Shown piece after piece: positions 14,139 to 24,529 of a stretch of DNA of 41,790 bases. The notes beneath the pieces are model-generated. The model saw only the letters and a program-made list of their open reading frames with translations. It searched no databases and was not told where the DNA came from. Made by a program: the position numbers and the translations under genes. Source of the stretch: Prevotella sp. (GTDB taxonomy: Bacteria; Bacteroidota; Bacteroidia; Bacteroidales; Bacteroidaceae); the NCBI GenBank assembly GCA_016285075.1, contig JAEEQB010000045.1, forward strand, positions 1 to 41,790, given 5' to 3'. How positions within the stretch are numbered: the stretch's first letter is position 1; each line of letters begins with the position of its first letter.

Positions 14139-15620
14139 ATGTCTGTCATGGTAAGAATGAGAAATTGTATGGTAAAATGTACTTGTCTGATGGTGACTGT
14201 AGGGCTGAGTATTCTTACTGCAGTCCAAGCCAGCGGAAAAGAGGCTCGGCTGAAACCGCGCCTTGTGGTGTGTACGGATATTGCGCCAGCCTCGATAGAG
14301 CCTGACGACATGGAGTCGATGGTGAGACTGATGGCCTACGCCGACTGCTTCGAGATAGAAGCACTGATTACCACAGTGGGCTGGAACTGCGACCCTTATC
14401 CACAGGAATGGAAGCAGTACCTGACACGTGTCATCGAGGCCTATCGCAAGGATGTGACGCGGCTGATGGCCCGGTCTGGTCAGAAGGGCTTCCTGCCTTT
14501 GGAAGAAGAGAACGGCAAGCAGGTGATGGATTACTGGCCCAGTGCCGACTATCTGACGCAACGCGCCGTGATGGGCAGCGTGAACGGAGGCATCAGGGCT
14601 GTTGGCGAGAACAACGACTCACCAGGCAGTGATCTGCTCATCCGTCTGGCTGACGAGGATGACCCACGTCCTGTCTATGTGGCTGCCTGGGGTGGAGCCA
14701 ACACGCTGGCACAGGCCATCTGGCGTGTGCAACAGTCAAGGACGGAAGCCGAAGTGAAGAGATTCGTCAGTAAGTTCCGCATCTATACCATTACCGATCA
14801 GGACATGGCCTATAACAACCGTATGAATCGCCAATACAGTTCTCACATGTGGCTCAGACAGGCATTCAAGAACGACCTGCAGTTCATCTGGGACGAGGGT
14901 ACCTGGCAAGAACAGTGTGAACTGGGAAAGCGCCAATGGCCTTTGCATCAACAGCATATTCAGGGACGAGGTGCGTTAGGCAGCGAATATCCTACCTATA
15001 AATGGGGCGTGGAGGGCGACACTCCGAGTTTCCTGTATGTGATGCCCAATGGTCTCAATGATCCTGAAGACCCTACGCAGGCTGGTTGGGCAGGCTACCA
15101 TGAGCGCGGTGTCAGTCCCGATTCGCTGACCATTGCCTGGAACAGTTGGCAAGAGCCCCTGCGCAGCATATCCGTTGGCTATAAGCAACGGTTCTATCCT
15201 GACGAACTCAATGACTTCATGGCACGTATGCAATGGGCTGCCGAGGGAGTCGGAAACCATAACCCACAGGTCATCCTACGCTTGCAGGGGAAAAAGACCC
15301 AGAAGGGGGGTGCACCCATCGTCATTCAGGCAAAAGCAGGAACGGTGGTTCGTCTCGATGCCTCGCGTTCGGAAGATGCCGATGGCGATGCGCTCTCCTT
15401 CCTGTGGTGGCAGCAGCCTGAAAAGCAAAGGGTGGGTGAAGGAACATCGGGAAAGCCCGGTACTATTCTTCTGCACATCGATGGGGCCGGACAGGAAAAA
15501 GCCTCCATCCGCATTCCCGCTGATGCCAAGGGAAGTCAGTTCCATATCATCTGCGAAGTGCACGACAATGGTCCTTTCCGCCTTGTGGCTTACCGCAGAG
15601 TCATCATCAGGGTAGAATAG
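14139..15620 (+). CDS. Exported Sde182-like nucleoside-hydrolase-fold protein (DUF1593)
   Basis: 493 residues with an N-terminal signal peptide (VTVGLSILTAVQASGKE). Residues 40-340 match the DUF1593 / Sde182 nucleoside-hydrolase-like domain, beginning LVVCTDIAPASIEPDDMESM, where the acidic residues correspond to the calcium-binding DxD-type site of nucleoside hydrolases. The C-terminal part (about 385-493) is an Ig-like domain, including VVRLDASRSEDADGDALSFL, as in PKD folds. Proteins of this type are found beside carbohydrate-degrading genes and are sometimes annotated as cellulose-binding; the substrate is unknown. ATGs at 14139, 14157 and 14169 are all possible. The last 14 bp overlap the end of the opposing DUF3089 gene. 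Confidence 0.8.
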   Translation: MSVMVRMRNCMVKCTCLMVTVGLSILTAVQASGKEARLKPRLVVCTDIAPASIEPDDMESMVRLMAYADCFEIEALITTVGWNCDPYPQEWKQYLTRVIEAYRKDVTRLMARSGQKGFLPLEEENGKQVMDYWPSADYLTQRAVMGSVNGGIRAVGENNDSPGSDLLIRLADEDDPRPVYVAAWGGANTLAQAIWRVQQSRTEAEVKRFVSKFRIYTITDQDMAYNNRMNRQYSSHMWLRQAFKNDLQFIWDEGTWQEQCELGKRQWPLHQQHIQGRGALGSEYPTYKWGVEGDTPSFLYVMPNGLNDPEDPTQAGWAGYHERGVSPDSLTIAWNSWQEPLRSISVGYKQRFYPDELNDFMARMQWAAEGVGNHNPQVILRLQGKKTQKGGAPIVIQAKAGTVVRLDASRSEDADGDALSFLWWQQPEKQRVGEGTSGKPGTILLHIDGAGQEKASIRIPADAKGSQFHIICEVHDNGPFRLVAYRRVIIRVE

Positions 15621-16575
15621 CTGCCGCTGTACACCACTTGGCCGCCCTGAGTTCCATGTTGTCGCGGAGCTGGTCACGGTAGAGCCATATCTCGCGGCTG
15701 TGGTAGTTGCCTTCCACTCCCAGCAGAGGCAGCACGTAGTCCTTGGCAGTGAACCCTTCCACTATCAGCAATCCCGATGCCGTGTCGAGATGGATGGTCA
15801 TGGTGTCCTTCTTCTGTTCTGTCACGGGTAGAAGCGGCGATGGCTCGGTAATTAGCGTGGCGGGAGTGTCGTCTGTTCGCCAGTTCACTGGGTTGATGGC
15901 CATGCAGCTTCTTGTCCAGCCTTTCATCGTACAGCTGGTGTCGCGTACAGAGTTGTAGCAGATGGTGACACCAGTGTCATCGGCACTCTTTGTCGGGACG
16001 ATGTGCCTGCCTGTATCAGGTATCGTAATGCCGATGGCGTATGCAGCAATCATACGCGAAAAGGTCTCGTCGTCCATCTCCTTCAGCAGTTCTATCATGA
16101 GGTGGGCACCCTGGCTGAATCCTGCCAGGATAAAGGGACGTCCATGGTTCTTATGACCGAGGTAATACTGGAACGCCTTTCGCACGTCGCCCAATGCCAG
16201 TGGCATGCGGGCAGTTCTGAGACTGTCGCTCTCGAAACTTTGGAGTGAGCACTGCCGATAGTAAGGTGAATAGTAGTTCAGATGACCGCTCACCAGTGTG
16301 TCCACACCTAGCATCTCGCCATAGAGTGGCATCCGCAGACTGTCTGCATAGGTGTCTGCATAGTGGCATGTCTCTCCGTTTGGTAACTCATAGTCGCCTG
16401 TCTCGGTGGAAATGATATAGAACACGTCTGCCTCTGCCTGGCGGTCGTGGATGTACCACTGCGTTGAGTCCTGATAGTCTGGCTCGGCGGGAATAGGGTC
16501 GCTTTGCGTCTTCTTTGTCTGGCATGAAAACATCAGCATCAGCAATGCAATTGTGGAAATAATGGGTTTATTCAT
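15607..16575 (-). CDS. DUF3089 alpha/beta-hydrolase lipoprotein
   Basis: 322 residues with a lipoprotein signal (TIALLMLMFSCQ). The body fits DUF3089, an alpha/beta-hydrolase group, with the nucleophile elbow GFSQGAH. It is likely a surface or periplasmic esterase or lipase-like enzyme of unknown substrate. A divergent CE1 esterase gene starts 89 bp away, so the pair may act on the same esterified polysaccharide. The start at 16575 is chosen because it gives a clean lipobox; the frame is open further upstream. Confidence 0.78.
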   Translation of the reverse strand: MNKPIISTIALLMLMFSCQTKKTQSDPIPAEPDYQDSTQWYIHDRQAEADVFYIISTETGDYELPNGETCHYADTYADSLRMPLYGEMLGVDTLVSGHLNYYSPYYRQCSLQSFESDSLRTARMPLALGDVRKAFQYYLGHKNHGRPFILAGFSQGAHLMIELLKEMDDETFSRMIAAYAIGITIPDTGRHIVPTKSADDTGVTICYNSVRDTSCTMKGWTRSCMAINPVNWRTDDTPATLITEPSPLLPVTEQKKDTMTIHLDTASGLLIVEGFTAKDYVLPLLGVEGNYHSREIWLYRDQLRDNMELRAAKWCTAAAILP

Positions 16576-16597
16576 TGTCGTTTTGTTAAATTTGCTG

Positions 16598-16605
16598 CAA
16601 AAATA
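16598..16605 (-). promoter_or_regulatory. -7 box of the DUF3089 gene
   Basis: TATTTTTG on the minus strand, 22 bp before the ATG at 16575. No clear -33 element. Confidence 0.45.
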
Positions 16606-16627
16606 GTAAAATATCCGCAATTGTTTG

Positions 16628-16635
16628 TACTTTTG
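16628..16635 (+). promoter_or_regulatory. -7 box of the CE1 esterase gene
   Basis: TACTTTTG, 28 bp before the ATG pair at 16664. It lies only 22 bp from the divergent box at 16598-16605, so polymerases at the two promoters would compete. Confidence 0.55.
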
Positions 16636-16663
16636 CAGAAGTATTTTCATGAATTTAGGTATT

Positions 16664-17842
16664 ATGATGAAAAGGATGTCCAGAATCGTATTGGCTTACA
16701 TGCTGATGACGGTTTTCTGTGCCCAGGTGGATGCACAGCAAATGCGCAGGGAGCAGTTTCCCGAAGGGTCTTATTCCCCAGTGACTAACATCAACCGCAA
16801 CAGCTATCCGCGTGTGCTGAAAGACGGGAGTGTGATGTTCCGAGTCAACGCTCCGCAGGCTCAGAGCGTGCAGATAGACTTGTGTGGCACGAAGTATGAT
16901 ATGTTGAAATCGGAGGATGGGGTCTGGACGGTGACCACCAGTCCGCAGGTTCCTGGGTTCCACTACTATTTCCTGATTGTCGACGGTGTGTCGGTTGCCG
17001 ATCCAGCCAGCCAGTCGTTCTATGGCTGCAGCCGTTGGTCGAGCGCCATAGAGATACGCGAGGAGGGTATGGATGTCTTCGAGGTGAAGAATGTACCTCA
17101 TGGCGAGGTGCGCACAGTATGGTACTATTCCAAGGTGGATGAGGAGTGGCGACCGCTGATGGTCTATACACCTGCAGGCTACAATGAGAATACCCAGTCC
17201 TATCCTGTGGTCTATATCCAGCACGGTGGCGGTGAGGATCATCGCGGTTGGATGGAACAGGGCCGAACGGCTCAGATCATGGACAATCTGATTGCGGCAG
17301 GCAAGGCTGTGCCGATGATTGTCGTCAGTTCCAATAGCAATGTCCGCTCGCGGAACGGAGGATTTGGCGGTGGCTACAGCTGGCAGGGCATGCAGGCTTT
17401 CCGTAGTGAGATGGTTGACAATATCATCCCGTTCGTGGAATCCCACTACCGTGTGAAGAAAGACCGCAAGAGCCGTGCCATGTGCGGACTGTCAATGGGT
17501 GGCGGGCAATCGTTCTACATCGGATTACGCTCACCCGATGTGTTTGCTCATGTCGGTGTGTTCTCAACAGGTATGTTTGGCGGTATTCGTGGCGCATCGG
17601 ATTTTGACCTGGAGAAGGAAATACCGGGCATGCTGACCGATACCAAGACGTTTAATCGTCAGTTCGACGTGTTCTTCGTGAGCTGTGGTGAGCAGGACCC
17701 GCGTATTGAATATACCCGTAACATTGTGAAGAAGATGCGCGATGGTGGCTTGGCGGTGCGCTTCAATTCGTATCCTGGCGACCATGAGTGGCAGGTGTGG
17801 CGCAAATCGTTGCACGAGTTTGCCCAGTATCTGTTCAAGTAA
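16664..17842 (+). CDS. Secreted CE1-type esterase with N-terminal E-set domain
   Basis: About 392 residues: a signal peptide (SRIVLAYMLMTVFCAQVDA), an early-set immunoglobulin-like domain (about 40-130; VMFRVNAPQAQSVQIDL and FHYYFLIVDG) and a feruloyl/acetyl-xylan esterase domain of the esterase D type. The catalytic triad is readable: Ser in CGLSMGGGQS, Asp in CGEQDPR and His in PGDHEW. This architecture is common in xylan-degrading Bacteroidales, where it removes ferulate or acetate from arabinoxylan. ATGs at 16649, 16664 and 16667 are in frame; the last two give the better signal peptide. Confidence 0.88.
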   Translation: MMKRMSRIVLAYMLMTVFCAQVDAQQMRREQFPEGSYSPVTNINRNSYPRVLKDGSVMFRVNAPQAQSVQIDLCGTKYDMLKSEDGVWTVTTSPQVPGFHYYFLIVDGVSVADPASQSFYGCSRWSSAIEIREEGMDVFEVKNVPHGEVRTVWYYSKVDEEWRPLMVYTPAGYNENTQSYPVVYIQHGGGEDHRGWMEQGRTAQIMDNLIAAGKAVPMIVVSSNSNVRSRNGGFGGGYSWQGMQAFRSEMVDNIIPFVESHYRVKKDRKSRAMCGLSMGGGQSFYIGLRSPDVFAHVGVFSTGMFGGIRGASDFDLEKEIPGMLTDTKTFNRQFDVFFVSCGEQDPRIEYTRNIVKKMRDGGLAVRFNSYPGDHEWQVWRKSLHEFAQYLFK

Positions 17843-17883
17843 CGTCTGGCATGTGCTTCATCAATTGAAAGATGTAGCTTGTG

Positions 17884-17919
17884 CAGGACTCGATGCTATC
17901 CGCATAGCATCGAGTCCTG
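17884..17919. terminator. 16-bp perfect hairpin between convergent genes
   Basis: 17884-17899 and 17904-17919 pair perfectly around CCGC, followed by TCTTTATT on the plus strand. It lies between the esterase stop and the trpA stop and probably ends both transcripts. Confidence 0.75.
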
Positions 17920-17922
17920 TCT

Positions 17923-18780
17923 TTATTGCGACAGCTCCAGTGCGGCAAACAGCTGGTCGAGTGCCTTGTTGGCGTCCCCCTGTGCTTCATTGAGCAGGGT
18001 GACGAACTTCGAGCCGATGATGGCGCCGGAGGCGTTGTCCTGTGCTGCCTTGAGGGTCTGGGCGTTGCTGATGCCAAAGCCAATCATGCGTGGATTGTGC
18101 AGGTTCATGGCATTGATACGCTGGAAGTATTCCTGTTTCTGATGGTCGAAGCTCTTCTGTGTGCCAGTGACAGAAGCCGAGCTGACCATGTAGATGAAAC
18201 CGTCGGTGTGGCGGTCGATGAACCGGATGCGCTCGTCGCTGGTCTCGGGGGTGATGAGCATGATGATGCGCAGGTTGTATCGGTCGGCTATGGGCTTCAC
18301 GGTGTTCAGGTAGTCATCGAAGGGAAGGTCGGGGATGATGGCTCCGCTGACACCCGAGTCGACGCACGACTGGCAGAAGGCTTCAATGCCGTAGTGGAGT
18401 ATGGGGTTGAGATAGCCCATCAGCACAAGGGGTATGTGTACCTGATCCTTGATGGCTTTCAGCTGTGCAAAGAGGGTCTTGAGGCTCATTCCGTTCTTCA
18501 GCGCCTGTGTGGCAGCACTTTGGATGACCGGGCCATCGGCCAAGGGATCGCTGAAGGGAATGCCCACCTCCACCATGTCGATGCCACGGCGTTGCATGGT
18601 GAGTATCACGTCGGCTGTGCCTTCGAGGGTGGGGCAGCCTGCACAGAAATATAATGAAAGGAGATGGCGATCCTTGCTGTTCGCAAAAAGTGCATTAATC
18701 TTGTTGGACTGTGGAAGACCATGATTGTGTTCGTCAGATGTGACTCTTGTGTTCTGGTCGCTGTTCATCAATTGATTCAT
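17923..18780 (-). CDS. trpA: Tryptophan synthase alpha chain
   Basis: Cleaves indole-3-glycerol phosphate to indole and glyceraldehyde-3-phosphate, passing indole to TrpB. It has 285 residues. The catalytic Glu lies in MVEVGIPFSDPLADGPVIQ and the second acid in AIIPDLPFDD; GIGFGIS and GAIIGSKFV form the phosphate site. The ATG overlaps the trpF stop (ATGA). The first 25-30 residues (MNQLMNSDQNTRVTSDEHNH) are extra compared with the family, and no later start is available. It is the last gene of the operon. Confidence 0.95.
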   Translation of the reverse strand: MNQLMNSDQNTRVTSDEHNHGLPQSNKINALFANSKDRHLLSLYFCAGCPTLEGTADVILTMQRRGIDMVEVGIPFSDPLADGPVIQSAATQALKNGMSLKTLFAQLKAIKDQVHIPLVLMGYLNPILHYGIEAFCQSCVDSGVSGAIIPDLPFDDYLNTVKPIADRYNLRIIMLITPETSDERIRFIDRHTDGFIYMVSSASVTGTQKSFDHQKQEYFQRINAMNLHNPRMIGFGISNAQTLKAAQDNASGAIIGSKFVTLLNEAQGDANKALDQLFAALELSQ

Positions 18781-19373
18781 AATGATTCGATAAATGATTT
18801 TAGTTGAATGATGTTCTTTATTCCCGGTGCAGTCTCGAAGCGTGAGTTGAGGTCTATGCCTATGCACCGTGGGTGGTGGAACGACTTGATGCTCTCTGCA
18901 TCGTCGGGACCGATGCCACCACTCAGCAGGAAGGGCGTGTCGCCTTGATAGGAGGACAGCACGGTCCAGTCGAACTTCGCACCGTTGCCACCTACGCACT
19001 GGCCTTTGGTGTCGAAGAGGAAGTAGTCGACAGCGCCCTCGTAGGCCTTCGTCTGGTCGAGGTCAGCGACGGTGGCCATGTTGAAGGCCTTGATGACCTT
19101 CCACCGACGCAGCCGTCGGGCGTAGTCGGGCGATTCCGAGCCATGCAGCTGGATGATGTCAAGGGCGTAGTCGTGGGCTGTGCGTTCCACAAGGTCGATG
19201 TCCTGGTCGACAAACACCCCTACGCGTCGGGCTGAAGTGGGCATGTATTTTGGACGCTCGCTGACATAGCGGCTGGAGCGGGGCCAGAAGATGAACCCCA
19301 TCCATTGAGGATGCAGGGCTTCCACCTCGCGGATATTATCGGCATCGCGCATGCCGCAGACTTTTACTATCAT
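18777..19373 (-). CDS. trpF: Phosphoribosylanthranilate isomerase
   Basis: Amadori rearrangement of phosphoribosylanthranilate to CdRP. It has 198 residues and a TIM barrel with VKVCGMRD (catalytic Cys) at the start, GVFVDQD in the middle and LLSGGIGPDD / GIDLNSRFE (general acid Asp region) at the end. It is a separate protein, not fused to TrpC. Both ends overlap neighbours by ATGA. Confidence 0.94.
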   Translation of the reverse strand: MIVKVCGMRDADNIREVEALHPQWMGFIFWPRSSRYVSERPKYMPTSARRVGVFVDQDIDLVERTAHDYALDIIQLHGSESPDYARRLRRWKVIKAFNMATVADLDQTKAYEGAVDYFLFDTKGQCVGGNGAKFDWTVLSSYQGDTPFLLSGGIGPDDAESIKSFHHPRCIGIDLNSRFETAPGIKNIIQLKSFIESL

Positions 19374-20158
19374 AGCTCCGAGATGAACTGTTTGAGGGCT
19401 TCGCCCGGGTCAGCTTCTTTCATGAAATGCTCACCCATGAGGAAACCACGGAAACCTGCCGAGCGCAGCGCCCTGACCGTGGCGGGACTGGAGAGACCGC
19501 TCTCGCTGACCTTGACAGCCTCCTTGGGCAGACGTTCAGCCAGTCGGAAACTGTTTTCCACATCGGTGACAAACGAACCGAGGTTGCGGTTGTTGATGCC
19601 GCAAAGGTCGGGCTCCTGGTCTGCATAGTCGAGTTCGGATTCGGAATGCATCTCGAGCAGCACCTCCATGCCCAGCTCGTGGGCAGTATGCTGCAGTGAC
19701 CTGCACTCGTGTCTTGAGAGATCGGCGGCTATCAGCAATATGGCCGAGGCACCGCAAAGACGGGCTTGGAACAGCTGATACTCGTCAACGATGAAGTTCT
19801 TGTAGAGGATGGGTATCTCCACGCCACTGTCGCGGGCCGTGCGGATATACTCGTCGCATCCGCCGAAATAGTGACTGTCTGTCAGTATGGAGAGTGCCGC
19901 AGCACCGTTTTTCTGATAGCTCAGCGGTATCTCCTCAGCACTGCCTTCCTCCTTGATCCATCCTTTCGAAGGGGACTTCCGTTTGAATTCGGCGATGATG
20001 CCTGTTCCCGACTCTATGAGTGCCTTGGAGAGCGAGGACGTGCTGAGGTCGACAATGGCCTCGACCAGGCGGTGCATCTCTGTAGGTGGAACGAGCTGCT
20101 TGCTCCGTTCCACCTCCATACGCTTATAGGCGACTATCTGTTGCAGGATGTCGTTCAT
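19370..20158 (-). CDS. trpC: Indole-3-glycerol-phosphate synthase
   Basis: Converts CdRP to indole-3-glycerol phosphate. It has 262 residues: IIAEFKRKSPSKGWI carries the catalytic Lys, ALSILTDSHYFGG and ILYKNFIVDEYQ follow, and GINNRNL and SESGLSS are the late active-site motifs. Six bases separate it from trpD. Confidence 0.95.
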   Translation of the reverse strand: MNDILQQIVAYKRMEVERSKQLVPPTEMHRLVEAIVDLSTSSLSKALIESGTGIIAEFKRKSPSKGWIKEEGSAEEIPLSYQKNGAAALSILTDSHYFGGCDEYIRTARDSGVEIPILYKNFIVDEYQLFQARLCGASAILLIAADLSRHECRSLQHTAHELGMEVLLEMHSESELDYADQEPDLCGINNRNLGSFVTDVENSFRLAERLPKEAVKVSESGLSSPATVRALRSAGFRGFLMGEHFMKEADPGEALKQFISEL

Positions 20159-20163
20159 GGCAG

Positions 20164-21174
20164 TTATGAATTCAGTTCCACAAATTTCCTGAAGGTGTTC
20201 AGCGCACGGCCGCTGTCAATGCTCTCGCGGGCTATGGCGATGCACTCCTCAATGCTCTTGCGTCCCTGCTCCAGTACCTGAATGCCAAAAGCGGCGTTGG
20301 CCAGCACAATGTTCTTCTGGGCTGGCAGTGCACGGTTCTCGAGCACGGAGTCGAAGATCTGTGCTGCCTCTTCCTCGGTGGCTCCTCCTACAAGCTCCTC
20401 GGGCTTGGCAATGTCGAAGCCAAGGTCCTTGGGCGAGAAGATGCGCTCGTAGTCTTTGGTGGTGACCTTGAAGTCGCCGGTCAGCGATATCTCGTCGTAG
20501 CCGTCAATGGAGTTCACAATGCCATAGTCAATGCCCAGCTTCTGGTAAACGCTGTTGTAGAGACGCATCTGGTCGAGGTTGGCCACTCCCAGCAGCTGGC
20601 ACTGGGGCTGCGAGGGGTTGACAATGGGTCCAAGGAGGTTGAAGATGGTGGGGAACTGCAGGGCTTTGCGTATGGGCCCGACGAACTTCATGGCGCGGGC
20701 GAAGAGCTGGGCATGTAGATAGACGATGCCTGCCTCGTTCAACGAACGGTTCAGACGGTCGATGTCATCGGTGAACTTGATGCCATGATGGGCAATGACG
20801 TTCGATGCGCCACTGACACTTGTGGCTGCATAGTTGCCGTGCTTGGCCACCTTGTAGCCTGCACCGGCTATGACGAAGCAACTGGTGGTGGAGATGTTGA
20901 AGGTGTTCTTGCGATCACCGCCAGTACCTACGACATCGATATAACGGTCTGCCTGCAGAAGGGCAGGAACACCGGTTTCGAGGATGCCATCGCGGAAGCC
21001 CAGCAGCTCGTCGACGGTGACGCCACGCATCTGCAGACAGGTGAGCAGAGCGGTGATCTGCTCGTTGGGATATTCACTTTGGGTGATTCCAATCAGGATG
21101 GTTTTCATCTCCTCGCGGGAGAGCTCTTCGTGGTTCAACAGGCGGAAGAGATAGCCTTTCATTGTCTGTTCCAT
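20164..21174 (-). CDS. trpD: Anthranilate phosphoribosyltransferase
   Basis: Transfers phosphoribose from PRPP to anthranilate. It has 336 residues; the PRPP and magnesium motif is DVVGTGGDRKNTFNISTTS, followed by KHGNYAATSVSGASNV. It is separate from the glutaminase TrpG, unlike the TrpGD fusion of enterobacteria. Confidence 0.96.
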   Translation of the reverse strand: MEQTMKGYLFRLLNHEELSREEMKTILIGITQSEYPNEQITALLTCLQMRGVTVDELLGFRDGILETGVPALLQADRYIDVVGTGGDRKNTFNISTTSCFVIAGAGYKVAKHGNYAATSVSGASNVIAHHGIKFTDDIDRLNRSLNEAGIVYLHAQLFARAMKFVGPIRKALQFPTIFNLLGPIVNPSQPQCQLLGVANLDQMRLYNSVYQKLGIDYGIVNSIDGYDEISLTGDFKVTTKDYERIFSPKDLGFDIAKPEELVGGATEEEAAQIFDSVLENRALPAQKNIVLANAAFGIQVLEQGRKSIEECIAIARESIDSGRALNTFRKFVELNS

Positions 21175-21186
21175 AATGGTGTTGGT

Positions 21187-21746
<560 letters not shown>

Positions 21747-21750
<4 letters not shown>

Positions 21751-23171
21751 AATTCTTCTGCTTTTTCAATGGCCTTACGCAAGGCACCCAGTTTGTTGTT
21801 CACTTCTTGTAATTCATACTCTACATTGCTCTTGGCAACGATACCGCCACCCGCCTGGAACCACAACTCTCCGTTGCGCGAGACAAAGGTGCGGATGGTA
21901 ATGGCCTGATTCAACGAACCGTCCAGCCCGATGATGCCGATACAGCCGCCATAGGCTCCACGGTTGTGGGGCTCGTACTCGGAGATGAGCTGCATGGCCC
22001 TGACCTTAGGAGCACCCGAGAGGGTTCCGGCGGGGAAGGTGTCGATAAAGGCCTTGATGGGATCGGCTCCCTGGTCAAGTTCTCCACTGACTCGTGACAC
22101 CAGATGGATGACGTGACTGTAGTACTGCAGGTCTTTGTAGAAGTCTACCTTGACATGGTGGCAATTGCGGCTCAGGTCGTTGCGCGCCAGGTCCACCAAC
22201 ATCACATGCTCGGCATTCTCCTTCGGGTCGTTACGCAGGTATTCTGCTCCCTTGCGGTCGGCTTCTTCATCGCCTGTACGTCGGGTGGTTCCTGCAATAG
22301 GGTCGATATAGGCCTTGCGACTGGTTTCCGACGTTCCGTCGACTACCCGCTGCCTTTCAATGCGGCAATGGGTCTCGGGTGAAGAACCGAAGATGCGGAA
22401 CCCTCCGAAGTCGAAGTAGAACAGATAGGGTGAGGGGTTGATGCTCCGTAGGGCACGGTAGAGCTTGAAGTCATCGCCTTCGTACTTCTGAATGAAACGG
22501 CGCGAGAGCACTATCTGGAACACATCGCCACGCAGACAGTGCTGAATGCCCCGGCGTATGTTCTCCCTGTGCTCGTCGTCTGTCAATGTGCTGCTTACAT
22601 CACCTACGGGGTGGAAGTCGTAGGCCTGCACATTGGCTTTGTTCATGGACCGGAGGACGTTGTCAATGTCGGTGGCATCGCCCAGCGTCACCACTCTGAG
22701 CATGTTGTTGTGATGGTCGAATACCACTATTACCTTATATAATATATAGAGCACGTCGGGAGCATCGTTCTTGGCCTGTGTCTCGTCCTTCACGGCAATG
22801 TCCTCGAAGTAGCGCACAGCATTGAACGAGGTGTAGCCGAAGAGCCCGCAGACAGCTGCATCGTCACCACTCACTGAGATGCGGTCGATGAGGGCGTGAA
22901 TGGCTTCGGAAGTGCCGAACCCCGTCTCCAGGGGTCTGTTGTAGGTGGTCCCGTCAGGATAATTGACTGTTGCCACTCCGTGACTGATGGCCACACTCGC
23001 AATAGGGTTGATACCGATAAACGAACGTGAGTTGTTCGCATCGTGATAGTCCGAACTCTCCATCAGTGCACTTTGCGGATAGAGGTCACGCAGTCGCATG
23101 TAGACTCCCACGGGGGTGTAAAGGTCAGCAAGAATGGTCTTGCCCTTGGCTGTAAATTTGAAACTTTCCAT
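21747..23171 (-). CDS. trpE: Anthranilate synthase component I
   Basis: Makes anthranilate from chorismate and ammonia. It has 474 residues. The N-terminal SALMESSD (about 34-41) corresponds to the LLES element for feedback binding of tryptophan, suggesting an inhibitable enzyme. The chorismate-binding domain shows FQIVLSRRF, FGSSPETH, PIAGTTRRTGDEEADR and PAGTLSGAPK. It starts 72 bp after trpB, a gap mostly filled by 7-bp repeats. Confidence 0.95.
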
Positions 23172-23195
23172 ATCTCTTGACTATTGTCTCTAGAC

Positions 23196-23244
23196 TTTTA
23201 ACTCTTAACTCTTAACTCTTAACTTTTAACTCTTAACTCTTAAC
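23196..23244. repeat. 7-bp tandem repeat in the trpB-trpE spacer
   Basis: Seven contiguous units (TCTTAAC five times, TTTTAAC twice) run up to the last base of the trpB stop codon. They occupy 49 of the roughly 72 spacer bases inside the operon, so copy number changes would alter the trpB-trpE distance. Confidence 0.9.
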
Positions 23245-24455
23245 TAAAAATCCCCATATTCCTTTGCCATCTGTTTGTTCTTCAAGTATGTCTCCACATC
23301 CTTGTCACCACGTCCGCTGACAGTGAGCACCACCACATCGTCTTTCTTGAACGTCAGTTTCTGCAGTGCGGCAATGGCGTGGGCACTCTCGATGGCGGGG
23401 ATGATACCCTCCATGCGTGTCAGCTCGTAGCCGCCATAGATGGCCTCGTCGTCGTTGATGCTCAGCACCTGTGTACGTCCCTTCTTGGCCATGTTACAGT
23501 GCATAGGACCCACACCAGGATAGTCGAGACCGGCGCTGATGGTGAATGCCTCCTGTATCTGTCCGTCCTCATCCTGCATCACCAGCATCTTGGCACCGTG
23601 CAGGATTCCCGTCGTACCACGATGAATGGTAGCAGCAGTGTAGTTGGTGTCCCAGCCATGGCCCCCCGCTTCTGCCAGGACGATTCTCACTCGTTCGTCA
23701 TCCATGTAGTGATAGATGGTTCCTGCTGCATTGCTGCCTCCACCGATACAGGCAATGAGGTAGTCGGGATAGTCGCGGCCAGTCTTTTCTTCCAGCTGCC
23801 ATCTTATTTCCTCTGAGATGACACTCTGCATACGGGCCACTAGGTCGGGGTAGGGGTGAGGACCCATCGTGGAACCAACGATATAGAAAGTGTCGGAAGG
23901 GTGACAGCACCAGTCGCGGATAGCCTCGGAACAGGCGTCTGAAAGCGTCATGTTCCCGGTACGCACAGGATGCACCTCGGCACCCAGCATCTTCATTCGC
24001 TCCACATTCGTGTGCTGACGTTCTACATCGGTGGCTCCCATGAACACTTCGCACTGCATGTTCATCAGTGCGCAGACCGTAGCCGTTGCTACACCGTGCT
24101 GACCGGCGCCTGTCTCAGCAATGATACGCGTCTTGCCCATCTTCTTCGCCAACAATATCTGGCCAATGGTATTGTTGATCTTGTGGGCACCCGTATGGTT
24201 CAGGTCTTCACGTTTCAAATAGAGCTGACAGCCGTATCTCTCACTCATTCTGCTGGCATAATACAGCGGGCTGGGACGACCTACGTAGTCACGCAATAAC
24301 GCGTGGTACTCGTCCTTGAACTCCTGCGACTCTATGATCGGCAGGTAATGCTCCTGCAGATTCTTCAGTGTCGCATAGAGAATCTCGGGTACATAGGCAC
24401 CTCCGAACTCTCCGTAAAATCCTTTCTCGTCAACTTGATAACTCTGTTTCATCAT
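23244..24455 (-). CDS. trpB: Tryptophan synthase beta chain
   Basis: PLP enzyme joining indole and serine to tryptophan. It has 403 residues. The PLP Lys is in NHTGAHKINN, the phosphate loop is CIGGGSNAAG, and the serine-binding AETGAGQHGVATA is complete. As first gene of the operon it directly follows the attenuator; its ATG codons at 24455 and 24452 are both possible. It is the TrpB1 type that pairs with TrpA. Confidence 0.96.
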   Translation of the reverse strand: MMKQSYQVDEKGFYGEFGGAYVPEILYATLKNLQEHYLPIIESQEFKDEYHALLRDYVGRPSPLYYASRMSERYGCQLYLKREDLNHTGAHKINNTIGQILLAKKMGKTRIIAETGAGQHGVATATVCALMNMQCEVFMGATDVERQHTNVERMKMLGAEVHPVRTGNMTLSDACSEAIRDWCCHPSDTFYIVGSTMGPHPYPDLVARMQSVISEEIRWQLEEKTGRDYPDYLIACIGGGSNAAGTIYHYMDDERVRIVLAEAGGHGWDTNYTAATIHRGTTGILHGAKMLVMQDEDGQIQEAFTISAGLDYPGVGPMHCNMAKKGRTQVLSINDDEAIYGGYELTRMEGIIPAIESAHAIAALQKLTFKKDDVVVLTVSGRGDKDVETYLKNKQMAKEYGDF

Positions 24456-24529
24456 TTATTTTGTCGTTTTTGTGGTTGTTTACTTTTTCCTGTCTGGTAT
24501 GATGCGGCAGCCTCATACGGTGATGTATT

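Noticed and set aside
18781..18999. Extension of TrpA upstream to 18999
   Set aside because: The extra part lies wholly in the trpF gene in another frame; the ATGA overlap at 18780 fits operon style.
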